A DNA stretch of 14,583 nt from CAMLQK01 sp964654135 (GTDB taxonomy: Bacteria; Patescibacteriota; Saccharimonadia; Saccharimonadales; UBA4665): assembly GCA_964654135.1 (NCBI GenBank), contig CAZZHV010000031.1, forward strand, positions 1 to 14,583, given 5' to 3'. A model generated the notes under the pieces. It was not told where the DNA came from, did not search any database, and saw nothing but the letters and a program-made list of their open reading frames with translations. Positions 5,567 to 11,289 of this stretch are shown here, piece by piece. A program made the position numbers and the translations under genes. How positions within the stretch are numbered: position 1 is the first letter of the stretch; each line of letters starts with the position of its first letter.

Positions 5567-6138
5567 TCTTTCTTACGAATTTCGCGATTAATAAGTTCTC
5601 GAATAATCTCTGACTTATTTTTGCCTGTTTCGTATGAAACACTGCGTAAATAGTTATAGATCGGCCGGTCGATAAACATATTAAAGCGAAGGTCTTTTGT
5701 AGAAATGGTATTATCTCGCAAGAATTGAGCAACAACGTTCCCTAGCTCTTCTTCCGAGGCGTATTCTGCCGTACGGCTATCGCGACTCTTTAAGCCGGAT
5801 ACAAGACGTTCCTCCACGGGAGCACGCGAAACTATAAGTACGGGTTTCTTCTGATTAAGAGCCATTGCCACCTGGAAACCCTGTGAGAATGTATAGTGTG
5901 TAGCCTCAACAATAACTACGTCTGCACGCCCAATTGCCTCGAGCGTTTCTTCCATAATAGACTGCCAATCGGCCTCAGTAGTGTGCTTGCTAGCGTCTTG
6001 GCTGCTTTCACTATAGGCTGATTCGATCCAGTCGAGCGCCAGCGTACAGTCGTTCTGCTTTATAGTTTTTACGATACGTCGAAGATACGTGATATCCTCC
6101 TCGACATTCGCTAAACTGCCTGTAACATGCACTATCAT
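5563..6138 (-). CDS. Rcl/DNPH1-like nucleotide-binding domain fused to RHH-like segment (paralogue 1)
   Basis: A 191-residue protein in two parts. Residues 1-145 look like the nucleoside 2-deoxyribosyltransferase superfamily, closest in motif to Rcl/DNPH1 (2'-deoxynucleoside 5'-monophosphate N-glycosidase). VHVTGSLA fits the first strand and loop, and ADVVIVEATHYTFSQGFQVAMA (72-93) matches the DNPH1 pattern in which the catalytic Glu sits in GYELG. Here that position is Gln89, so hydrolysis is probably lost or changed. Residues 149-187 (RFNMFIDRPIYNYL, a helix, KNKSEIIRELINREI) fit a ribbon-helix-helix DNA-binding unit: strand, helix, turn, helix. I infer a nucleotide-sensing regulator or an antitoxin-like protein. 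It is a paralogue of the next gene upstream (6225-6797). An extended -10 only 8 bases before the ATG suggests a nearly leaderless mRNA. It overlaps the convergent gene by 4 bp. Confidence 0.8.
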   Translation of the reverse strand: MIVHVTGSLANVEEDITYLRRIVKTIKQNDCTLALDWIESAYSESSQDASKHTTEADWQSIMEETLEAIGRADVVIVEATHYTFSQGFQVAMALNQKKPVLIVSRAPVEERLVSGLKSRDSRTAEYASEEELGNVVAQFLRDNTISTKDLRFNMFIDRPIYNYLRSVSYETGKNKSEIIRELINREIRKKD

Positions 6139-6146
6139 AACGCCTA

Positions 6147-6155
6147 ATTATAGCA
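6147..6155 (-). promoter_or_regulatory. Extended -10 promoter, near-leaderless start
   Basis: On the minus strand TGC-TATAAT (6155-6147) is a perfect extended -10. Only 8 bases separate it from the ATG at 6138, so transcription should begin at or within about two bases of the start codon, and no Shine-Dalgarno fits. There is no convincing -35. Confidence 0.7.
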
Positions 6156-6224
6156 CGTCTGCATAGAGCCTAAAATATGGGCAGGCATACGTACAAGAAA
6201 CTTGGAGAGTAATATAGCTACAGC

Positions 6225-6797
6225 TTATGGCTGATAATTCTGTTTTTCGATCTCGTTTTCTACGAGGTCACGCAAGATTTCGGCTTTAGTTTTACCTGTT
6301 TTAAAGGCAGCCCAACGCAAGTAGTTATAAATTTTGCGGTCGATAAAGAAGTTAAAGCGCATATCCTTGGACTGGATATCATTTTCGGAGTAGAACTTTT
6401 GTAGAATACCTTTAATGGTCTCCTTGTCGTAGCGGCCATGTTGGACCCAGCCATCTTCAACGCCAGAAATGAAAGCGTTAATATCAGTCTCGTTGTGGCG
6501 CAAAAGCAGTACTGGCTTCTTTTGCTGAACGGCAGCCGCAACCTGGTAGCCTACGGCAAAGCTAGGATGGCTTGTTTCGGCGATAACGACATCAGCCTTG
6601 GCAATATTTTCCATATTGCTCTTAAAGATTGAGGACCAGTCAGTTTCGCTACGCTTGTCCTCTTGTTCTCGAGTAAAAGCGCTTTCAAGCCAATCGTCAT
6701 ATGTGTAGCCGATTTCTTTCATTGCATCCACAATCATGCGTAATGAGTCAATGTCATTAACAATGCTAAGTCGGGATGTAATAAAGTGGACTTTCAT
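6225..6797 (-). CDS. Rcl/DNPH1-like nucleotide-binding domain fused to RHH-like segment (paralogue 2)
   Basis: A 190-residue protein collinear with the product of 5563-6138. MKVHFITSR aligns with MIVHVTGSL, ADVVIAETSHPSFAVGYQVAAAV (68-90) with its counterpart, and RFNFFIDRKIYNYL...KTKAEILRDLVENEI (147-183) with the RHH-like C-terminus. Its central motif matches human DNPH1 (VAEVTQPSLGVGYELG) even better, and again Gln85 stands where the nucleophilic Glu is found. The ATG at 6797 is chosen because it aligns with the paralogue start and has AGGAG 10 bases upstream; the ATG at 6815 is the one that supplies the AGGAG sequence. The gene has its own promoter and lies 86 bp before the paralogue, which has another, so the duplicates can be expressed separately. 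Divergence between the copies is considerable, so the duplication is old or the two were acquired separately. Confidence 0.8.
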   Translation of the reverse strand: MKVHFITSRLSIVNDIDSLRMIVDAMKEIGYTYDDWLESAFTREQEDKRSETDWSSIFKSNMENIAKADVVIAETSHPSFAVGYQVAAAVQQKKPVLLLRHNETDINAFISGVEDGWVQHGRYDKETIKGILQKFYSENDIQSKDMRFNFFIDRKIYNYLRWAAFKTGKTKAEILRDLVENEIEKQNYQP

Positions 6798-6827
6798 GAG
6801 CTGAGTACTCCTCATAATATTTCTGCT

Positions 6828-6836
6828 ATTATATCA
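6828..6836 (-). promoter_or_regulatory. Extended -10 promoter of paralogue 2
   Basis: On the minus strand TGA-TATAAT (6836-6828) is a perfect extended -10 without a good -35. The predicted start near 6821 gives a leader of about 24 bases with AGGAG. The palindrome GAGTACTC (6803-6810) overlaps the ribosome site and is a possible autoregulatory target. Confidence 0.65.
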
Positions 6837-6893
6837 GATAATTTACTATTAATCGAGCATGAATTAAAATATGCTTTTTGCTAACATGTGTAG

Positions 6894-6899
6894 TATAAT
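6894..6899 (+). promoter_or_regulatory. Possible methyltransferase promoter (-10)
   Basis: TATAAT at 6894-6899 is a consensus -10 but has neither the TGn extension nor a clear -35. A start near 6906 would give a leader of about 76 bases to the ATG at 6982. It lies back to back with the promoter of paralogue 2. Confidence 0.45.
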
Positions 6900-6981
6900 A
6901 CCTGTCTTAAGCATACCATATGCCCTGTAGCTGCACGGGTTTATTAGAATTTGTGTTAAGCTTGAGCAAGAGTTACATGGT

Positions 6982-7647
6982 ATGAATGCCAAAAAACAAC
7001 CATCGATGGAAGTAAAATTTAGTGATATATACCGAAACAAAGGATGGTACAAGGGTTCTGGCTCTGGGTCTCTGCCAGAGAATACAGCCGTGTACCGTGA
7101 TTTGTTGCGCGAAATAATTACACAAGACGACATTAAGACTGTCGTTGATTTAGGCTGTGGTGACTGGCAATTCAGTACCTTGCTTAGCTGGGATACCGTT
7201 AAATACACCGGTATTGATGTGGTTCCATCTATAATCGAAAAAGACCGAGAGCTCTACGGACACACGAAAAACGTCGAGTTCATACTTACGGACGTGCTTG
7301 ACTATAAGCTTCCGCCGACAGACCTTGTCATTGTCAAAGATGTTTTACAGCATTGGACCAACGAACAAGTACAAAAGTTTTTGCACACCGCTAAGAATTG
7401 GCGGTACATGCTCATAACCAACACTATCGAGAGCTACGACATAACCGACCCAAGCAACCCGATTCTTATTCGTGAAGAGGTCAATCACGATATCGACTTA
7501 GGTGATGTGCGGCCAATTGACCTCTCACTGCCGCCATTTAATATAGAAACGCGTGAGATACTGCGATATGCGTCTATTAAGCGTCATCGCCCAGTCAAAG
7601 ACATTAAGAGTGTTGTCTTGCTGACTACTCCTGGTGACAAACAATAA
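6982..7647 (+). CDS. Class I SAM-dependent methyltransferase
   Basis: A 221-residue protein with the Rossmann-like methyltransferase fold. Motif I is VVDLGCGDW (54-62), which holds the SAM loop. Asp79 in TGIDVV is the expected ribose-binding acidic residue, Asp104 in ILTDVLDY the adenine-side acidic residue, and LVIVKDVLQHW (115-125) is the post-motif segment. The N-terminal part, IYRNKGWYKGSGSGSLPENT (16-35), is a glycine/serine-rich lead often found in a methyltransferase group that occurs near surface-sugar genes, but no glycan genes are seen here and the substrate is unknown. No membrane segment is present, so it should be cytoplasmic. The ATG at 6982 follows a weak AAGAG; a nearer ATG at 6977 is out of frame and stops at once. 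The gene converges on uvrA across a shared terminator. Confidence 0.88.
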   Translation: MNAKKQPSMEVKFSDIYRNKGWYKGSGSGSLPENTAVYRDLLREIITQDDIKTVVDLGCGDWQFSTLLSWDTVKYTGIDVVPSIIEKDRELYGHTKNVEFILTDVLDYKLPPTDLVIVKDVLQHWTNEQVQKFLHTAKNWRYMLITNTIESYDITDPSNPILIREEVNHDIDLGDVRPIDLSLPPFNIETREILRYASIKRHRPVKDIKSVVLLTTPGDKQ

Positions 7648-7667
7648 ATTTCTGTGTGTAGCCAACT

Positions 7668-7699
7668 AAAAATGCCCTAGGAAACTAGAGCATTTTTTT
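7668..7699. terminator. Shared terminator between methyltransferase and uvrA
   Basis: AAAAATGCCCTAG (7668-7680), loop GAAA, CTAGAGCATTTTT (7685-7697). The single mismatch becomes a G-U pair when transcribed from the minus strand, so it is slightly better for uvrA. The uvrA stop codon (7685-7687) is inside the stem. Confidence 0.88.
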
Positions 7700-10495
7700 G
7701 AGGAATTGACCGGTATAACTGTCCGGCGCTTTAGCAACTTGTTCGGGTGTGCCTTCTGCCACAACTAAACCACCGCCAGAACCACCTTCTGGACCCATAT
7801 CAATAATCCAGTCAGCTGATTTAATGACATCGAGGTTGTGTTCGATAACAACCATACTATTACCAGTATCAACGAGAGCATGCAAAACCTTAAGAAGACG
7901 ATCTACGTCAGCCATATGCAATCCTGTGGTTGGTTCGTCGAGAATATAGAGCGTACGGCCAGTTGGACGACGCGAAAGTTCAGTAGCGAGTTTAATGCGC
8001 TGTGCTTCGCCACCAGACAGCTGAGTAGCCGGCTGACCAAGACTGATGTAACCTAGGCCAACGTCAACAAGTGTCTGCAGTTTACGTGCAATGGATGGCA
8101 AATTAGCGAAAAACTCCAAAGCCTGCTCACAGGTCATCTGCAAAACATCACTAATTGTTTTGTCTTTGTACATAATTTCGAGAGCTTCGCGATTATAGCG
8201 CTTGCCATGACAAACTTCACATTGAACATATACATCTGGCAAAAAGTGCATTTCAATCTTGATAATGCCGTCACCGGCGCAGTTTTCGCAGCGTCCGCCC
8301 TTAACATTAAAGCTAAAGCGGCCTGGACCATACCCACGGAGTTTGGCTTCCGGAGTTTGCGCAAAAAGTTCGCGAATTGGCGTAAACAAGCCAGTATATG
8401 TAGCCGGATTAGAGCGTGGTGTACGACCAATTGGTGATTGGTCAATAATAATTGCTTTGTCGAGTTCCTTGATGCCTTCGATATCATCATGCTTGCCAGG
8501 AACGGTGTTGGCACGCATTAAACGAGCCTGGAGTTCTTTGGCTAGGATATCGTTAATCAAACTTGATTTACCAGAACCAGAAACACCAGAAACAACAACG
8601 AGTTCACCAAGTGGAATCTCAACATCTACGCCCTGCAAGTTGTTTTCACGGGCGCCAATAATTTTGATAGACTTGCCGTTACCATTGCGACGTTTTTTAG
8701 GCACATCAATCTTGGTGCGTCCTGACAAATACCCGCCGGTGATACTTGCTGGATTCTTTTCGACTTCAGCCGGTGTGCCAGCGGCAACGACGTGGCCACC
8801 GTGAATACCAGCACCAGGGCCAATATCCAAAAGGTAATCTGCCGTGCGAATAGTATCTTCGTCGTGCTCTACAACCAGTACAGTATTACCTAGCTCCTTG
8901 AGATGCTTAAGTGTCTTAATAAGACGATCGTTGTCCCGCTGGTGCAGACCAATGCTCGGTTCATCCAAAACGTACAGCACGCCCTGTAATCCAGAGCCAA
9001 TCTGTGTAGCAAGGCGGATGCGCTGCGCTTCACCGCCAGACAGTGTCGTGGCAGAACGCAATAGCGTCAGGTAGTTCAAGCCAACGTCTTGCAAGAAACC
9101 AAGACGTGCGCAAACCTCTTTAAGTACAAGTTTTGCAATCTGCATATCTTTGTCAGATAGCGCTAGCGCATCAAAATAATCAATAGCGTCATCAATTGAC
9201 ATCTGACAGATGTCCATAATTGAATGGCTGGCAATTGTAATTGCCAAAACCTCGGGCTTGAGGCGCAAACCATGACACTTGTAGCAAGGCTTTTCTTGCA
9301 TGAATTTTTCGATATCGTGACGGATAAAGTCGCTGTCCGTTTCTTTGTGACGACGCTCTAGGTTGGGAATAACACCTTCATATGTCGTCTGGAATGTACG
9401 ACCACCACCAAGACTAACTTTGTACGTGTCATTGCCAGTACCGTACATAATACGGTCAAGATTTTCTTGGCTTAATTCGCCAGTTGGAACATGCAGACTA
9501 AAGTTATACTTCTCTGCAACGGCTTGCATTTTCTTCATGTACCAAGCGTCGGCATTTACACGGTTGAATGGGCGAATGGCGCCTTCGGCAATTGTTAAGC
9601 GACCGTTGGGAATGACAAGCTCAGGGTCAACTTCCAGGCGCGAACCCAAACCGGTACAAATCGGGCACGCACCTTGCGGGCTGTTAAAACTAAACGTACG
9701 TGGTTCAAGCTCAGGAATGACGACATCGGGATGATCGATACAAGCGTACATGAGACTGTATTGGTTTTCGGCGTTATTGTCGGCGTTAACCACGCGGACC
9801 TTACCATCTGCAACCTCAAGTGCCTGCTCCACAGATTGTGCTAGGCGCGAGCGGCTCTCCTCGTTATTTACGAGGCGATCGATTACTACTTCAATAGTGT
9901 GCTTGTAGTTTTTATCAAGAACCGGGAATTCGTCGAGTGCGTAGACAACATTATCGACACGAGCACGAGCAAAACCAGCGCGCATGTATTGCTCTGGGAT
10001 ATGTTCGAATGCACCTTTTTTTGCACTCACAACAGGCGCCAAAACCATGAGGCGCGCGCCCGGGTCAACAGTAGCAATTTGGTCGACAATATTCTGTGTC
10101 GTCTGGCGCGTAACTGGCTTACCGCAAACAGGGCAATGTGGCACACCGATACGGGCGAACAATAGCCGTAAATAGTCGTAAATTTCAGTTACTGTAGCGA
10201 CCGTAGAGCGTGGGTTGCGACTGGTTGATTTTTGATCAATAGAAATAGCAGGTGAAAGACCATCAATCTGGTCGACGTCAGGTTTTTCCATAAGGCCCAA
10301 GAACTGGCGCGCGTAAGAGCTCAAAGACTCGACATAGCGGCGCTGGCCTTCGGCATAAATAGTGTCAAAAGCTAAGCTAGACTTACCCGAACCAGACAAG
10401 CCTGTGATAACTACTAACTGTTCGCGTGGGATCTCAACATCAATATTCTTGAGGTTATGTTCACGCGCACCTTTGACTATAATTTTCTCTGCCAT
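7685..10495 (-). CDS. uvrA: Excinuclease ABC subunit A (UvrA)
   Basis: The complete 936-residue damage sensor of nucleotide excision repair. It dimerises, scans DNA and loads UvrB. It has two ABC ATPase halves: Walker A GLSGSGKS (32-39), signature LSGGEAQ (485-491) and Walker B VLDEP (509-513) in the first; Walker A GVSGSGKS (637-644), signature LSGGEAQ (826-832) and Walker B LDEP (852-855) in the second. Zinc-binding residues are C121/C124, C252 with H255 and C277/C280, and the DNA-interacting finger C736/C739/C759/C762. In the 252-255 pair His replaces the usual second Cys. The length is normal for the family. The ATG at 10495 begins the canonical MAEKIIVKGAREHNLKN sequence; the ORF start at 10528 would read through the promoter. 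No Shine-Dalgarno is present. uvrB and uvrC are not in the window. Confidence 0.98.
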   Translation of the reverse strand: MAEKIIVKGAREHNLKNIDVEIPREQLVVITGLSGSGKSSLAFDTIYAEGQRRYVESLSSYARQFLGLMEKPDVDQIDGLSPAISIDQKSTSRNPRSTVATVTEIYDYLRLLFARIGVPHCPVCGKPVTRQTTQNIVDQIATVDPGARLMVLAPVVSAKKGAFEHIPEQYMRAGFARARVDNVVYALDEFPVLDKNYKHTIEVVIDRLVNNEESRSRLAQSVEQALEVADGKVRVVNADNNAENQYSLMYACIDHPDVVIPELEPRTFSFNSPQGACPICTGLGSRLEVDPELVIPNGRLTIAEGAIRPFNRVNADAWYMKKMQAVAEKYNFSLHVPTGELSQENLDRIMYGTGNDTYKVSLGGGRTFQTTYEGVIPNLERRHKETDSDFIRHDIEKFMQEKPCYKCHGLRLKPEVLAITIASHSIMDICQMSIDDAIDYFDALALSDKDMQIAKLVLKEVCARLGFLQDVGLNYLTLLRSATTLSGGEAQRIRLATQIGSGLQGVLYVLDEPSIGLHQRDNDRLIKTLKHLKELGNTVLVVEHDEDTIRTADYLLDIGPGAGIHGGHVVAAGTPAEVEKNPASITGGYLSGRTKIDVPKKRRNGNGKSIKIIGARENNLQGVDVEIPLGELVVVSGVSGSGKSSLINDILAKELQARLMRANTVPGKHDDIEGIKELDKAIIIDQSPIGRTPRSNPATYTGLFTPIRELFAQTPEAKLRGYGPGRFSFNVKGGRCENCAGDGIIKIEMHFLPDVYVQCEVCHGKRYNREALEIMYKDKTISDVLQMTCEQALEFFANLPSIARKLQTLVDVGLGYISLGQPATQLSGGEAQRIKLATELSRRPTGRTLYILDEPTTGLHMADVDRLLKVLHALVDTGNSMVVIEHNLDVIKSADWIIDMGPEGGSGGGLVVAEGTPEQVAKAPDSYTGQFLKKML

Positions 10496-10506
10496 AAAAC
10501 AGATAT

Positions 10507-10512
10507 AGTATA
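10507..10512 (-). promoter_or_regulatory. uvrA -10 box, short leader
   Basis: On the minus strand TATACT (10512-10507) lies 11 bases before the ATG at 10495, so the leader would be only about 5 bases and carries no ribosome binding site. A -35 is not convincing. No LexA-type box was recognised. Confidence 0.5.
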
Positions 10513-10608
10513 CGCTAAAATACGACATTTAGCCAGCCTGGCCTGTCCAGGTTCAGCGCCATTCATTCTCGGCATTACCCTTTTTGGTAGCTTTTGTTTA
10601 AGATACGG

Positions 10609-10614
10609 TATACT
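10609..10614 (+). promoter_or_regulatory. Leaderless promoter of the PGPGW gene
   Basis: TATACT (10609-10614) is followed by exactly seven bases and then the ATG at 10622. The usual distance from -10 to start site puts transcription start on the ATG itself. The -35 is weak (TTGGTA at 19 bases). Confidence 0.6.
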
Positions 10615-10621
10615 TGTTCAT

Positions 10622-10966
10622 ATGGATAGTCTCTATCGCTGGTGGAAAAGCATCCCGGTTGCAGTACGCAAACCACTCGTTTTTATGATTGGTTTCGCGA
10701 TTGTCGTGGCTGGTATCGCTATGTTGGCACTTCCTGGCCCAGGTTGGGCAGCCATCTTCCTAGGTTTTGCTGTTTTGGCAACTGAGTTTGCGTTTGCCGA
10801 AAAGGTTCGCGACTGGCTCGTGCAGCAACTGCACCGAGTACTCGATCCACTCGAAGATTGGTGGGCAAAGAAACGTGGCAAAACGCCACCACATGCCTCC
10901 AAAAAATCTGCTGCGGAAGCTGCCCAAAAGACAGCCCCAAAGACCAAAAAATCACACCAAAACTAG
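10622..10966 (+). CDS. PGPGW-type small transmembrane protein
   Basis: A 114-residue membrane protein with the motif LALPGPGW (35-42) that defines the putative transmembrane PGPGW family (TIGR02611-like), whose function is unknown. Two hydrophobic helices, about 18-36 and 43-57, form a hairpin around the motif. An amphipathic helix with Trp (60-82: EKVRDWLVQQL...LEDWWAKK) and a Lys/Ala-rich tail from about residue 83 follow, probably cytoplasmic. The ATG at 10622 starts MDSLYRWWKSIP, a normal start for the family; the open frame upstream from 10457 lies antisense to uvrA and its promoter. The unit is monocistronic, with a probably leaderless mRNA, and its stop codon lies in the terminator hairpin. 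Confidence 0.88.
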   Translation: MDSLYRWWKSIPVAVRKPLVFMIGFAIVVAGIAMLALPGPGWAAIFLGFAVLATEFAFAEKVRDWLVQQLHRVLDPLEDWWAKKRGKTPPHASKKSAAEAAQKTAPKTKKSHQN

Positions 10967-10984
10967 GTGTGATTTTTCTTTTTT
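10947..10984 (+). terminator. Terminator overlapping the PGPGW gene end
   Basis: AAAAATCACACC (10947-10958) pairs with GGTGTGATTTTT (10966-10977), followed by CTTTTTT. The seven-base loop and the first stem base carry the TAG stop, so the terminator is built into the end of the coding sequence. Confidence 0.92.
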
Positions 10985-11016
10985 GATCATTGCGCTAATG
11001 CTTATAAATAATATAT

Positions 11017-11046
11017 TTGACTCCAGAGCAAAAATAGAGTTATTAT
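11017..11046 (+). promoter_or_regulatory. Promoter of the 65-aa membrane protein gene
   Basis: TTGACT (11017-11022), 18 bases, TATTAT (11041-11046). This is the best -35 in the window. The predicted start near 11053 gives a leader of about 39 bases with CGGAGG (11078-11083) eight bases before the ATG, one of the strongest ribosome sites seen here. High expression is expected. Confidence 0.65.
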
Positions 11047-11091
11047 AGGCTTAATTAGGGTATAAACAAATCAAAAACGGAGGTGGAAAAA

Positions 11092-11289
11092 ATGTCCGAC
11101 TTTATCGTGCTGGGCCTAATTCCTGGTACACAATTACAAATTACATTTCTAGCATGGCTGTTAGTAGCTAGCACTATTAGCGGTGTGCTCATTTTTCGTG
11201 CTGGTACGCGTGCTCAACTTTTCCAGGCATGGATTATTGCGATCAGCATTATGGCTGAAACGCAGCGTCGTCAAGAACTACACTACTGA
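11092..11289 (+). CDS. Small hydrophobic membrane protein, 65 aa
   Basis: Not recognised as a named family. The ATG at 11092 is set by CGGAGG eight bases upstream; the GTG at 11083 overlaps that ribosome site. The protein has a hydrophobic segment at residues 17-36 (TFLAWLLVASTISGVLIF) and a second, possibly amphipathic one at 42-54 (QLFQAWIIAISIM). Both are preceded by a GLIPGTQLQI lead and followed by a charged, Gln-rich tail. It is likely an inner-membrane protein with one or two passes and no cleavable signal. A near-consensus promoter and strong ribosome site suggest abundant expression. Its last 7 bases overlap the end of the convergent large gene, with no terminator between, so transcripts of both genes probably run into each other. 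Confidence 0.72.
   Translation: MSDFIVLGLIPGTQLQITFLAWLLVASTISGVLIFRAGTRAQLFQAWIIAISIMAETQRRQELHY

Noticed and set aside
8134..9819. Several open frames of 60-180 codons on both strands inside uvrA
   Set aside because: They are shadows of a long, intact and highly conserved gene.
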